Shown: positions 8,137 to 19,456, numbered from the stretch's first letter. The stretch is 64,000 nucleotides of DNA from Streptomyces cinnamoneus (GCF_014650495.1 NZ_BMVB01000009.1:186001-250000), one strand, 5' to 3'. Numbers and translations are program-made. The notes: a model not told the origin generated them from the letters alone.

Positions 8137-8706
8137 TCAGAACTCCGTCGTGTCGAGGTCGAGGTCGAACGGGTCGGGGAGGTGGAGGGGCGTGCCGAAG
8201 GGGTGGGGGCCGCTGACCTTGGTGTACCCGAGCCGGCCGGGTTCGCTGAACAGGGTGCACGACTGCTCCTGGCGGTCCACGAGCAGGTACATCGGGGCGC
8301 CGAACTCGGCGTAGCGGCGGCGCTTCACGATCCGGTCGGTGTCGCCGTTGGATTCCGACGTCACTTCGACGACGAGCAGGGTCTGCTCGGGTACAAGGGC
8401 TCCGGTGTCCTTCGCCAAGTCCTGCGGGACGACGGCCAGGCCCGGGATGTACCAGTTCGACGTCCCCGGCAGGTCCAGGTCGCCGGAGCCGGCAATGCAC
8501 CCCAGCTCATCCACCTTGGGCCCGATCTGCCGACGGATCCGGTCGGCTGTGGACTCGTGCCCCCAGCTCGGTGACATCAACGAGATGACCCCCTCCACGA
8601 TCTCCGCACGGTTGTCCTTGACGCGCTGGATCGCGTACTTGAGTGCGGTTTCGGGGTCGTCGGCTGAGTACGTGTGCGGCGCTCGGTCCATCGGTTGTGT
8701 GCTCAT
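8137..8706 (-). CDS. Uma2 family (DUF820) endonuclease-fold protein, possibly inactive
   Basis: 189 residues from the ATG at 8706, which lies 6 bases after AGGAGG. An upstream in-frame ATG at 8724 is less likely. The fold signature of the Uma2 group (PD-(D/E)xK superfamily) is visible: an EIVEGVISLMSPSWGH start, YIPGLAVVP, TLLVVEVTSES, DRIVKRRRYAEFGAPMYLLVD. The usual first catalytic Asp (PDL) reads PGL here, while the Glu of VVEV and the Lys of IVK are kept, so nuclease activity is doubtful. These genes are highly multiplied in streptomycetes and their role is unknown. Confidence 0.78.
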   Translation of the reverse strand: MSTQPMDRAPHTYSADDPETALKYAIQRVKDNRAEIVEGVISLMSPSWGHESTADRIRRQIGPKVDELGCIAGSGDLDLPGTSNWYIPGLAVVPQDLAKDTGALVPEQTLLVVEVTSESNGDTDRIVKRRRYAEFGAPMYLLVDRQEQSCTLFSEPGRLGYTKVSGPHPFGTPLHLPDPFDLDLDTTEF

Positions 8707-8899
8707 CGGTCCTCCTGCGGACATCGTGACTGCAGCATGACGACTGTCCCTGATCTACTGCAATCGCCGCCGCTGCCCCGCCCGTTCGGCCCAATGCTCA
8801 CCCGAACTGGTGAACCAACCCCGCTCGCGCCCCCAACCGCCCCCCCTGCGAAGATCGGTTGCGGAGGCGGTCGCGGGGCCGCTGGCGGGGAGGGATCCG

Positions 8900-9793
8900 A
8901 TGGGTGCTCCGATCAGTTCGTTCACCAGCGATGACGCGCGCACGCGCGTGCTCGCCGCCTACGACCGGGCCATGACGTACTGGCCCGCGCCGCGTGAGGA
9001 GCGGGACGTCGAGACCGCCTTCGGGACCACCCGGGTGTACGCCTACGGGGCCGACGGCGACGGTGTCCCCGTCGTCCTGCTCCACGGCCAGAGCGCCGCC
9101 CCCGCCGAGTGGGCGCCGCACGTCGCCGCGCTCGCCGAGGGGCGCCGGGTGTTCGCCGTGGACCGGGTGGGGGAGCCGGGGTACAGCACGCAGACCGCGC
9201 CCCTACGGACGCAGGACGAGACCGCGGCCTGGCTGGAGGAGGTCCTCGCCGGGCTCGGCCTGGAGCGGGCGCACCTCGTGGGGCACTCGTACGGCGGCTG
9301 GGTGGCGCTCAACCACGCCGCGCGCGCACCCGGCCGCGTCGCCTCGGTGACCGCCTACGACCCGCCGCGCGCGCTCGCGCCGATCCGGCCCGGCTTCGTG
9401 CTCGGCGCCATCGCCTCCCTCATCGGCACCGACGGCTTCCGGTACCGCTGGATCAACCGGCTGATCGGCGGTACCGGTCTGCCCGCCGAGGAGAACGACG
9501 CGCAGGTGCGGTTCACCGCGGAGGCGCTGCGCGGCTTCCGGGTGCGGCTGCTCCCGCCGCGGGAGATGGCCGACGAGGAACTGGCGACCATGGAGGCTCC
9601 CGCCCTCGTCCTCCTCGGCGGGGAGAGCCGCGTCCATGACGCCCACCGCGCGGCGGAGCGGGCCCGTCTCATTCCGGACGTGCGCGTCCAGATCGTCCCC
9701 GGCGCCGGCCACGGCATCCCGGTCGAGCTGTTCAACAGGCGTGTGCCCGAGTTCGTGCGCGAGGTGGAGGACGGGCGGGCCGCACGGTCCTGA
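8900..9793 (+). CDS. Alpha/beta hydrolase
   Basis: 297 residues from the ATG at 8900, 6 bases after GGGAGGG. An in-frame upstream start at 8810 lacks a good ribosome-binding site. The fold shows VVLLHGQSAAPAEW (oxyanion loop), the nucleophile elbow GHSYGG, a candidate acid in LGGESRVHDAH and the catalytic His in GAGHGIP. Esterases, lipases, epoxide hydrolases and haloperoxidase-like enzymes share this layout, so the substrate cannot be stated. It is convergent with the SpoIIE phosphatase, 3 bases apart. Confidence 0.87.
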   Translation: MGAPISSFTSDDARTRVLAAYDRAMTYWPAPREERDVETAFGTTRVYAYGADGDGVPVVLLHGQSAAPAEWAPHVAALAEGRRVFAVDRVGEPGYSTQTAPLRTQDETAAWLEEVLAGLGLERAHLVGHSYGGWVALNHAARAPGRVASVTAYDPPRALAPIRPGFVLGAIASLIGTDGFRYRWINRLIGGTGLPAEENDAQVRFTAEALRGFRVRLLPPREMADEELATMEAPALVLLGGESRVHDAHRAAERARLIPDVRVQIVPGAGHGIPVELFNRRVPEFVREVEDGRAARS

Positions 9794-9796
9794 CCG

Positions 9797-10951
9797 TCAC
9801 CGGTCCTCCGCGCCCTCGTCGCGGGTGAGCGCCAGCAGCGCCATGTCATCGGTGATGCAGCCGCCGGTGTGCCGGCCCACATCGGCGAGCAGGGCGTCGA
9901 GCAGCGCCTCCGGTCCGGAGAAGTCGCGCCCGGACAGCCGGGCGGCGGGGTCGTAGAAGACGCCGGCGCGGTTGCGCGCCTCGGTGAGGCCGTCGGTGTA
10001 CAGCAGCAGGGTCGTCCCCGGCGGGAACGGCACCGTGTCGGCCCGGTCCTCGTCGGCGCCCAGCTCCGCCAGCGCCAGCGGCAGGGCGGGCTCGGACGGT
10101 TCCACGGCGCGCACCGCACCGCCGTGCAGCAGCAGCGGCGCCGGATGGCCGCGGTTGACCAGCCGCAGAGCGTCGCCGGAGGGCGGGATCTCGGCCAGGA
10201 CGGCGGTGACGAACCCCTCGGTCCGCTCGATGCCCGCCCGCCGCTCCGCCTCCCGCCGCAGCGCCCCGTCCAGCCTGCCCGCCGTCCCGGTGAGCCGGGG
10301 CTCCTGCTCGGCGGCCTCCCGGAACGCCCCCACCGCCACGTCCACCGCCTTGACCGCCTCCATGCCCTTGCCGCGGACGTCGCCGACGACGCAGCGCACG
10401 CCGTGCGGGGTGTCCTGCACCGCGTAGAGGTCCCCGCCGATCTGGGCGTCCTGCACGGCCGACTGGTAGCGCACCGCGATCCGCAGGTTCCCGATCGAGG
10501 CGGGCGGCTCCGGCAGCACGGCGCGCTGCACGGCCAGGGCGACCCGGCGTGCGGACTGCAGCCGCACGTCGCTGTAGTACATGAGGCGGCTGACGACCAC
10601 GGCGAGGGCCGAGACGGTCGCGACCGCCGCCAGCTCGCTCCGGCCGCCCGAATCCCCGAGGAAGCCGAAGTGGACGAGCAGCGCGGCGTCGGCGGCGCAG
10701 GCGCCGAGGCCCGCCAGGACCGTCGCGCGCAGCGACAGCAGCGCGGCGGCCGTCATGGGGGCGGCCGTGTAGAGGGCCTCGGCGCTGAAGTGGGGAGGGG
10801 TGTTGTAGTCGAGGACGACACCTACGACGAGCAGGAGGACGGGCAGCCACTGCAGGTGGCCCAGGCACCCGCGCCCGACGCCGCCGCGTCCCGCGCTCGG
10901 TGCCCTCACGTACCGCTCCGCTCTCCGCGTGCCGTGCCTGCCGTCCGACAC
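9797..10951 (-). CDS. Membrane-linked PP2C/SpoIIE-type serine phosphatase
   Basis: 384 residues from the GTG at 10951 (VSDGRHGTRRAERYV). The frame is open further upstream, but the extra residues do not resemble the family. The N-terminal third has about four hydrophobic helices (LPVLLLVVGVVLDY onwards). The C-terminal two thirds is a SpoIIE/RsbU-like PPM phosphatase, with QIGGDLYAV, CVVGDVRGKGMEA, LVNRGHPAPLLL, LYTDGLTEAR and CITDDMALL carrying the metal-binding Asp residues. Homologues dephosphorylate anti-anti-sigma factors, releasing sigma factors in stress or development. The partner is not in the window. Confidence 0.85.
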   Translation of the reverse strand: MSDGRHGTRRAERYVRAPSAGRGGVGRGCLGHLQWLPVLLLVVGVVLDYNTPPHFSAEALYTAAPMTAAALLSLRATVLAGLGACAADAALLVHFGFLGDSGGRSELAAVATVSALAVVVSRLMYYSDVRLQSARRVALAVQRAVLPEPPASIGNLRIAVRYQSAVQDAQIGGDLYAVQDTPHGVRCVVGDVRGKGMEAVKAVDVAVGAFREAAEQEPRLTGTAGRLDGALRREAERRAGIERTEGFVTAVLAEIPPSGDALRLVNRGHPAPLLLHGGAVRAVEPSEPALPLALAELGADEDRADTVPFPPGTTLLLYTDGLTEARNRAGVFYDPAARLSGRDFSGPEALLDALLADVGRHTGGCITDDMALLALTRDEGAEDR

Positions 10952-11083
10952 GCTCCAGCATCCTCGGGCCGGATTGCGGCTGCCAGTCAGGGGACGGCCG
11001 TAGGGGTACGTGCCGTATGTCCTCAGGTTTCGACACCGGACGGCCCATCTGGGCATGACCGTTTCGCAGCGATGTACTAGAGT

Positions 11084-11101
11084 TATCTCGACATCGAGAT
11101 A
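11084..11101. promoter_or_regulatory. 18-bp palindrome upstream of aconitase
   Basis: TATCTCGA-CA-TCGAGATA is a perfect inverted repeat with 8-base arms, 129 bases before the aconitase start. The size and symmetry suggest an operator for a dimeric repressor. I cannot name the protein. Confidence 0.6.
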
Positions 11102-11132
11102 TCTGCCGAGAGACGTACCGCCGTCGCGCCAG

Positions 11133-13945
<2,813 letters not shown>

Positions 13946-13966
13946 GCGGATCCGCTTGAGCGGTGA

Positions 13967-14001
13967 AGGGCCGCACCCCGTCTCGTACGGGGTGCGGCCC
14001 T
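13967..14001 (+). terminator. Terminator after aconitase
   Basis: 14-base perfect arms (13967-13980 and 13988-14001) with a 7-base loop, 21 bases after the stop. It also faces the convergent DUF397/XRE pair, so it may work in both directions. Confidence 0.85.
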
Positions 14002-14008
14002 GCCGCGT

Positions 14009-14194
14009 TCAGGGCCTACGGCGCTTGAGGGTACGGACGAAGGTCGCCCACGATGCGCGATCGAATACGAGGGCGGGGCCCTCGGGGCGCTTGCTGTCGC
14101 GGACGGGGACGGTGTGGGGGAGATTGTCGGCGACTTCGACGCACATGCCGCCCGTACCATCGCTGTACGAAGTCCGCCGCCACGCAGCCGTCAT
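14009..14194 (-). CDS. DUF397 domain protein
   Basis: 61 residues. It has the typical DUF397 composition: AWRRTSYSDGTGGMCVEVAD, a VPVRDSK segment, and an FDRASWATFVRTLK end. Its ATG overlaps the stop of the upstream XRE gene (ATGA). Pairs of a DUF5753-type XRE regulator and a small DUF397 partner are abundant in streptomycetes (WhiJ-like systems) and influence development. The specific role here is unknown. Confidence 0.87.
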   Translation of the reverse strand: MTAAWRRTSYSDGTGGMCVEVADNLPHTVPVRDSKRPEGPALVFDRASWATFVRTLKRRRP

Positions 14195-15024
14195 AGCGTC
14201 GCGTATTCCTTCGCCATCGACTCGAAGAACTCGAGGGACGCTGCGCGTGAAAGCGCTGCGGTCCTGACGAGGTCATACAGTCGCCCGTTGTGCTCCACCA
14301 GGCCCGGTTCCTCGATGAGTCGGCCGGTTTGGCCGCCCTCCGTATAGACCACGGGTGGGCTGTCGCAGAAGTTCATGAGCGAAACCATGCTGTCCATGAA
14401 CGCTTCGCTCATGGCGGTGAACGGCAGCACCTGAATAACGACTCGTGTGCGCTGCGCCATTTCGATCAGGTGCTGGATCTGTTGCCGCATGACGGTGCTG
14501 CCGCCGATGTGCGACCGCAGGACGGACTCCTGGAGGACCGAGGTCAGCATCGGGTGAGACGGGTCGTCCAGAAGCCGCTGACGTTCCATCCGGGCTTGGA
14601 CGTAATGCTCAACAGTCCCTGATGCGGCGAACGGCTGCGCAGTGCTGGTGATGGCGTGAGCGTAGCCCTCCGTCTGCAAGAGGCCGGGCACCAACACGGG
14701 CGAGTACTCGCTGATCGCCTTTGCTCGGGGCTCCAGGTCCAGCGCATCCACGGCATAATCCGCGAAGCCCTTCGCCTTGCGCGCCAAACGGCAGAGACGT
14801 TGGAGGTGTTGGCCGCTTCCCAGCACATCGTCCATCAGTTGCGACAGTTCCAGCTGTGGCAATCTGAGCATCGTCTCGAACTGCCCGATGTACGAGCCGG
14901 AGCAGAAGACGCGTTCGCCGAGCTGCGCCTGCGTGAGGCCGGCTTCGCTGCGCAGGCGGCAGAGCTCGGACCCGTAGAACGCCCGTGGGTCGCTGTACGG
15001 GTCCGTGTTCCTGGACTGGGTCAC
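14191..15024 (-). CDS. XRE family regulator with DUF5753-type C-terminal domain
   Basis: 277 residues. The N-terminal Cro/C1 helix-turn-helix is GSELCRLRSEAGLTQAQLGE to GSYIGQFETMLRLP. The C-terminal about 180 residues carry the DUF5753 pattern (YSPVLVPGLLQTEGYA, ARMERQRLL, VLQESVLRSHIGG, VIQVLPF, PPVVYTEG). The protein is translationally coupled to the DUF397 gene that follows. Known pairs act as regulator plus small modulator. Confidence 0.88.
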   Translation of the reverse strand: MTQSRNTDPYSDPRAFYGSELCRLRSEAGLTQAQLGERVFCSGSYIGQFETMLRLPQLELSQLMDDVLGSGQHLQRLCRLARKAKGFADYAVDALDLEPRAKAISEYSPVLVPGLLQTEGYAHAITSTAQPFAASGTVEHYVQARMERQRLLDDPSHPMLTSVLQESVLRSHIGGSTVMRQQIQHLIEMAQRTRVVIQVLPFTAMSEAFMDSMVSLMNFCDSPPVVYTEGGQTGRLIEEPGLVEHNGRLYDLVRTAALSRAASLEFFESMAKEYATL

Positions 15025-15080
15025 CTACCGAGCGTAGCTCGAAAGGTGCGCTCGGTAAGGGTGATTGATGGGTGGCCGGG

Positions 15081-16013
15081 TCAGAACATCGAGGTGTACT
15101 GGCCCCAGCCGCCGCCGATGCGGACGCGGTTCTCGAACGGGTCGGTGGCGTTGCCGTTGCCCTTGTAGAGCCACAGGACGCCGGACTTGTCGCGGGCGAG
15201 GAGGTCGCTGCGGCCGTCGATGTTCACGTCACCGCTGGAGGTCAGCACGTTGTACGCGTCCCAGCCGGGGCCGACCTTGACGCGGCTCTCGAAGGGGTCC
15301 TTGTGGTCGCCGGTGCCCTTGTAGAACCAGAGCACGCCGGACTTGTCCTTGGCGACGATGTCGGGCTTGCCGTCGCCGTTGAGGTCGCCGCGGCCGGCGA
15401 TGTCGGTGTAGACGTCCCAGCCGCGGCCGACGCGGTAGCGGTCGCTGAGGGTGCCGTCCTCGCGGGCCAGGTAGATCCACAGCACACCGGAGGTGTCGCG
15501 GGCGAGGAGGTCGGCCTGGCCGGCGCCGCCGAGGTTGCCCGGGGAGGCGATGAGGTCGTAGATGTTCCAGCCGCCGCCGATGCGGTCGCGGACCACCGGG
15601 GCGTCCGGGGTCGTGCCGGCGTGGGTGTAGCGCAGGGTGCCGTCGGCCGTCCGGTAGTAGTGGCCGTCGGGCAGGCCGTTCCGGTCGTGGTCGACCTGGA
15701 CCGTCGCGGTGATGCCCCGCCACTTGTCGCTGGCCACCTTGCGGTCGGCGAACCCGCCGTGCCCGTCGGGCCAGTACTGGTAGAGGGACGTGCCGCCCAC
15801 CGCCATCAGCGGGAAGACGGGCGAGGCGGCCCGTGACGACGCGGCGGCGGCCGGGGGTGCGGCCGGGGGCACGACGGACACGTCCGCGGTGGCCGGGGCC
15901 GGGCCGTCGGCGGCGGCCGTGGTGGCGGTGGTGCCGACCAGCGCGGCGGCTGTCGCCGCGGTCACGAGACGCGAGAGGGCGCGTCCGCGCGTACGGCCGG
16001 GGAATGGAGCCAC
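15081..16013 (-). CDS. Secreted FG-GAP/VCBS repeat protein, paralogue 1
   Basis: 310 residues from the GTG at 16013, preceded by AGGAG at 7 bases. The N-terminus has basic residues (GRTRGRALSRL), then a hydrophobic stretch and an AAADG cleavage region: a Sec signal peptide. The mature part is a linker followed by about five 45-50-residue repeats with Ca-binding-type loops, such as DLNGDGKPDIVAKDKSGVLWFYKG and its variants. This FG-GAP pattern folds as a beta-propeller in integrins, lectins and bacterial surface proteins. No catalytic domain is visible. It is the first of four tandem paralogues; ligand or adhesion function is a guess. Confidence 0.85.
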   Translation of the reverse strand: MAPFPGRTRGRALSRLVTAATAAALVGTTATTAAADGPAPATADVSVVPPAAPPAAAASSRAASPVFPLMAVGGTSLYQYWPDGHGGFADRKVASDKWRGITATVQVDHDRNGLPDGHYYRTADGTLRYTHAGTTPDAPVVRDRIGGGWNIYDLIASPGNLGGAGQADLLARDTSGVLWIYLAREDGTLSDRYRVGRGWDVYTDIAGRGDLNGDGKPDIVAKDKSGVLWFYKGTGDHKDPFESRVKVGPGWDAYNVLTSSGDVNIDGRSDLLARDKSGVLWLYKGNGNATDPFENRVRIGGGWGQYTSMF

Positions 16014-16091
16014 GTTAGCTCTCCTATGGCGATCAAAAAGAGGAAAGACGCGTCGTCCGTGGTCGGGACGGCGCAAGATCGCCTGGATCAT
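16014..16091 (-). promoter_or_regulatory. 5' leader of FG-GAP paralogue 1, shared hairpin element
   Basis: Read on the minus strand, the leader starts ATGATC, then GATCTTGCGCCG, an imperfect hairpin (one mismatch in 9-base arms), a pyrimidine-rich stretch and the AGGAG. The same layout precedes the other three paralogues. Confidence 0.5.
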
Positions 16092-16113
16092 CGCACGGGC
16101 TCCTCACGGCGGA

Positions 16114-16145
16114 AGGGCCGCACCCCCATGGGGAGATGCGGCCCT
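16114..16145 (-). terminator. Terminator of FG-GAP paralogue 2
   Basis: Nine-base arms (16114-16122 and 16137-16145) enclosing an inner CCCC/GGGG pairing, about 45 bases after the stop at 16189. Confidence 0.65.
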
Positions 16146-16188
16146 CGGTGCCCCGGGCCTCGTGGCCCGGTCATGTGCTGAGCGGTGC

Positions 16189-17133
16189 TCAGAACATCGA
16201 GACGTACTGGTCCCAGCCGCCGCCGATGCGGACGCGGTTCTCGAACGGGTCGTTCTGGTTGCCGTTGCCCTTGTAGAACCACAGGACGCCGGACTTGTCG
16301 CGGGCCAGCATGTCGCTGCGGCCGTCGCTGTCCATGTCACCGATGGACAGGAGCGTGTCGTAGATGTCCCAGCCGGGACCGACCTTGACGCGGCTCTCGA
16401 AGGGGTCCTTGTAGTCGCCCGTGCCCTTGTAGAACCAGAGCACGCCGCTCTTGTCCTTGGCCACCATGTCGGCCTTGCCGTCGCCGTTGAGGTCGCCGCG
16501 GCCGGCGATGTCGGTGTAGATGTCCCAGCCGGGGCCGACGCGGTAACGGTCGCTCAGGGTGCCGTCCGGGTGGGCCAGGTAGATCCACAGGACGCCGGAC
16601 TTGTCGCGGGCGAGGAGGTCGGACTCGCCGGCGCCGCCGAGGTTGCCGGGCGAGAAGACGCGGTCGTAGATGTCCCAGCCGCCGCCGATGGTCACCGTCT
16701 GCTCGTCGACGCCCTTGTTGAAGTACAGCGTCCCGGACTTGGACTGGCTGTACAGGCCGTCGACGTAACCGTCCTGGTTGTGGTCGACACGGGTCGCCCC
16801 GGCCATGACCTGCCAGCCGGTGATGAGGGGGTTGCTGCGGTCGCCGAAGGCGCCCTTGCCGTTCGACTTGTACATGTAGACCGTGCCGGACCGGTCGACC
16901 GTCGTCAGCGGGAAGACGGGGGCGGCGACGGTCGGCTGCGCCGCGGCCGTCCGCGGTGCAGCCTGCGTCAGCACACCGGCTCCGGCGGCCTTCTGCGTCG
17001 TCGGGGTGGCGGGCGGCGTCGTGCCGTCGGCGACGGCCGTGCCGGCCGTGGTGCCGAGCAGCGCGGCGGCTATCGCCGCGGTGGCGAGGCGGGACAGAGC
17101 GCGTCCGCGCTTGCGGCCCGGAAGATTCCCCAC
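16189..17133 (-). CDS. Secreted FG-GAP/VCBS repeat protein, paralogue 2
   Basis: 314 residues from the GTG at 17133, with AGGAG 7 bases upstream. The signal peptide (GRKRGRALSRLATAA, ending near TAVADG) closely resembles that of paralogue 1. A Thr/Ala-rich linker follows, then repeats such as DLNGDGKADMVAKDKSGVLW and DMDSDGRSDMLARDKSGVLW. The last three repeats are nearly identical to those of paralogues 1 and 3, while the first half differs. This suggests gene conversion or selection on the C-terminal propeller blades. Function unknown. Confidence 0.86.
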   Translation of the reverse strand: MGNLPGRKRGRALSRLATAAIAAALLGTTAGTAVADGTTPPATPTTQKAAGAGVLTQAAPRTAAAQPTVAAPVFPLTTVDRSGTVYMYKSNGKGAFGDRSNPLITGWQVMAGATRVDHNQDGYVDGLYSQSKSGTLYFNKGVDEQTVTIGGGWDIYDRVFSPGNLGGAGESDLLARDKSGVLWIYLAHPDGTLSDRYRVGPGWDIYTDIAGRGDLNGDGKADMVAKDKSGVLWFYKGTGDYKDPFESRVKVGPGWDIYDTLLSIGDMDSDGRSDMLARDKSGVLWFYKGNGNQNDPFENRVRIGGGWDQYVSMF

Positions 17134-17203
17134 GTAGTTCTCCTATGCCGATGAGGAAACGCGGCGCCCCTGGTCGAGGGCGCCGCGAGATCCTCTGGAT
17201 CAT
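17134..17203 (-). promoter_or_regulatory. 5' leader of FG-GAP paralogue 2 with perfect hairpin
   Basis: Begins ATGATC on the minus strand, then GGATCTCGC. A perfect hairpin follows (9-base arms 17161-17169 and 17178-17186), then the ribosome-binding site. Confidence 0.55.
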
Positions 17204-17271
17204 TGCACAGGATCTTCACATCGCCCGGGCCGCACCCCGTCGGGATGCGCCCCGGGCGCCGACGAACATGA

Positions 17272-17309
17272 CACGAGGGGGCGCAGTCTCATGACTGCAC
17301 CCCCTCGTG
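17272..17309 (-). terminator. Terminator of FG-GAP paralogue 3
   Basis: 17-base arms with one mismatch (17272-17288 and 17293-17309) and a TCAT loop, 30 bases after the stop at 17340. Confidence 0.75.
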
Positions 17310-17339
17310 GGACCGGCTCAAGCGTCGGCCCTGCCGGGA

Positions 17340-18197
17340 TCAGAACAGGTTGTTGTACTGGTCCCAGCCGCCGCCGATGCGGACGCGGTTGTTGAACGGG
17401 TCGTTCTGGTTGCCGTTGCCCTTGTAGAACCACAGGACGCCGGACTTGTCGCGGGCGAGCATGTCGCTGCGGCCGTCGTTGTCCATGTCGCCGGAGGACA
17501 CCAGCGTGTTGTAGATGTCCCAGCCGCCACCGACCTTGACGCGGCTGGCGAACGGGTCGTGCAGGTTGCCGGTGCCCTTGTAGAACCAGAGCACGCCCGA
17601 CTTGTCCTTGGCGACCATGTCGGTCTTGCCGTCGCCGTTGAGGTCGCCGCGGCCGGCGATGTCGGTGTAGATGTCCCAGCCCGGGCCGACACGGTAACGG
17701 TCGTACAGCGTGCCGTCGGCGCGGGCGGTGTAGATGTACAGGACGCCGGACTTGTCCCGGGCGAGCAGGTCGGGCTCGCTGCTGCCGGCGAGGTTGCCGG
17801 GGGAGAAGATGCGGTCGTAGATGTTCCAGCCGCCGCCGATGACGACGGCCTCCTGCTGCTCGTCGACGGTGGGGCCGTAGATCAGCGAACCGTCCGACGC
17901 GCGGACGTAGACGTGCTCCGCTTCGCCGTTCTGGTCCTGGTCGGTCTGGGTGGCCGCGGTGATGTCGGTCCACTCGTTGTCGACCAGCTTGCGGTCGCCG
18001 AAGGCGCCGCGGCCGTCGGGCTGGTACTCGTACAGCTCGCCCGACGCCTTGGTGGCCATCAGCGGGAAGTGGGGCGCTGCGGCGGTGGGGGCGGCGGACG
18101 CGGTTCCGGCGGTGGTGCCGACCAGTGCGGCGGCGATGGCCGCCACCGCGAGGCGCGATAGGGCGCGCCCGTGCTTGCGGCCGGAGGAAAGGGCCAC
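17340..18197 (-). CDS. Secreted FG-GAP/VCBS repeat protein, paralogue 3
   Basis: 285 residues from the GTG at 18197, preceded by GAGGAG. An in-frame upstream start at 18257 would add residues unlike the paralogues. The signal peptide (GRKHGRALSRLAVAA, ending near ASAAP) is followed by a much shorter linker than in the siblings, then repeats with DQNGEAEHVYV, DLNGDGKTDMVAKDKSGVLW and DMDNDGRSDMLARDKSG. Predicted exported beta-propeller with Ca-binding loops. Function unknown. Confidence 0.86.
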   Translation of the reverse strand: MALSSGRKHGRALSRLAVAAIAAALVGTTAGTASAAPTAAAPHFPLMATKASGELYEYQPDGRGAFGDRKLVDNEWTDITAATQTDQDQNGEAEHVYVRASDGSLIYGPTVDEQQEAVVIGGGWNIYDRIFSPGNLAGSSEPDLLARDKSGVLYIYTARADGTLYDRYRVGPGWDIYTDIAGRGDLNGDGKTDMVAKDKSGVLWFYKGTGNLHDPFASRVKVGGGWDIYNTLVSSGDMDNDGRSDMLARDKSGVLWFYKGNGNQNDPFNNRVRIGGGWDQYNNLF

Positions 18198-18294
18198 GTG
18201 GTGCTCCTCGTGCAGATAAGACGTACAGAAAGACGTACAGATAAGAAAGCGCGGCACTCCCTTGCAGGGAGTGCCGCGAGATCGTCCGGATCAT
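18198..18294 (-). promoter_or_regulatory. 5' leader of FG-GAP paralogue 3 with perfect hairpin
   Basis: Begins ATGATC, then GATCTCGCGGC. A perfect 11-base-arm hairpin spans 18251-18261 and 18267-18277, followed by a spacer longer than in the other copies. The hairpin could also act as a terminator for paralogue 4, which ends at 18375. Confidence 0.5.
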
Positions 18295-18374
18295 GCCACA
18301 TGCGGTTTATCGGTCAACCGAGAGGGGCCCGGGTGAACGCCGTGGCACGGCCTTCGGAAAGCCGTGGAGCGAGC

Positions 18375-19337
18375 TCAGAACATCAGGACGAACTTGTCCC
18401 AGCCGCCGCCGATCTTGGTGCGGTTGTCGAAGGGGTCGGTGGCGTTGCCGTTGCCCTTGTAGAACCACAGGACGCCGGACGCGTCGCGGGCGAGCATGTC
18501 GCTGCGGCCGTCGTTGTCCATGTCACCGACGCTCACGAGCTTGTCGTAGGCGTTCCAGCCGCTGCCGACCTTGACGCGGCTCTCGAACGGGGACGTGGAG
18601 GTGCCGGTGCCCTTGTAGAACCAGAGGACGCCGTCCTTGTCCTTGGCGACGATGTCGGCGTGGCCGTCGCCGTTGAGGTCGCCGCGGCCGGCGAGGTCGG
18701 TGTAGATGTCCCAGCCGGGGCCGACGCGATAGGGGTCCTCCAGAGTGCCGTCGGGGCGGGCCACGTAGTTCCACAGGACGCCGGACTTGTCGCGGGCGAG
18801 GACGTCGGACTGGAGGCCGGCGCCGAGGTCGCCGGGGGAGAGGATGCGGTCGAAGTTGTTCCAGCCGCCGCCGATCATCTTGTCGCCGGCGTCGCCGGTG
18901 TACTCCAGCTGACCGTCGCGGTGGCGGACGTACCAGCCGTCGTCCTTGCCGTCGCGGTCGTGGTCCACGGCCGTCGCCTCGGTGAAGTTGTTCCAGCCGT
19001 AGCCGATCAGCCGGTCGTCGCCGAAGCCGCCGTGGCCGTTCGACTCGTACTTGTAGACGAGGCCGTCACGGTCGGCTGCGATGAGGGGGAAGCGGGGGGC
19101 GGCGGCGGAGGGCTCCGCGGCGGCCCGCAGCGCGGACCGCGGAGCGGCCTTCGGAGCGGCCTTCGGAGCTCCCTGCGGCTGCGCGGCGCTCTTCTGACGT
19201 GCCTTTGCGGCAGGGCTGCCTGCCGGACTGTCGGCGGCCGCGGTCCCGGTGGCGGTGCCGGCCAGTGCGGCGGCTATTGCCGCGGTGACGACGCCCGACA
19301 GGATCCGACCGCGCTGACGGCTGGAGAGGTTGCCCAT
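18375..19337 (-). CDS. Secreted FG-GAP/VCBS repeat protein, paralogue 4
   Basis: 320 residues from the ATG at 19337, with GGAG 6-8 bases upstream. The signal peptide (RQRGRILSGVVTAA, ending near TAAADS) is followed by a linker of Ala/Lys/Pro repeats (APKAAPKAAPRSA) that could span the cell wall. The repeats include DHDRDGKDDGWYVRH, DLNGDGHADIVAKDKDG and DMDNDGRSDMLARDASG. It is the most divergent of the four. Exported beta-propeller; ligand unknown. Confidence 0.86.
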   Translation of the reverse strand: MGNLSSRQRGRILSGVVTAAIAAALAGTATGTAAADSPAGSPAAKARQKSAAQPQGAPKAAPKAAPRSALRAAAEPSAAAPRFPLIAADRDGLVYKYESNGHGGFGDDRLIGYGWNNFTEATAVDHDRDGKDDGWYVRHRDGQLEYTGDAGDKMIGGGWNNFDRILSPGDLGAGLQSDVLARDKSGVLWNYVARPDGTLEDPYRVGPGWDIYTDLAGRGDLNGDGHADIVAKDKDGVLWFYKGTGTSTSPFESRVKVGSGWNAYDKLVSVGDMDNDGRSDMLARDASGVLWFYKGNGNATDPFDNRTKIGGGWDKFVLMF

Positions 19338-19407
19338 GTGCTTCTCCAAGGGGATGAGACACGGCGCAACACCCCACGCGGGGGCATTGCGATATCTCCA
19401 TGATCAT
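19338..19407 (-). promoter_or_regulatory. 5' leader of FG-GAP paralogue 4
   Basis: The ATGATC start and the GATATCGC element are present. The hairpin (about 19368-19390) is weaker, with mismatches in its arms. Confidence 0.4.
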
Positions 19408-19456
19408 TCCATGAAATCTTCACGCAACAACCGATTTGATGAAGTCCGCGGACCGT

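Noticed and set aside
16014..16091. FG-GAP paralogue 1 starting at the upstream ATG (16091)
   Set aside because: The added residues have no counterpart in the other paralogues, where the same leader is out of frame, and the GTG at 16013 has a good ribosome-binding site before a proper signal peptide.
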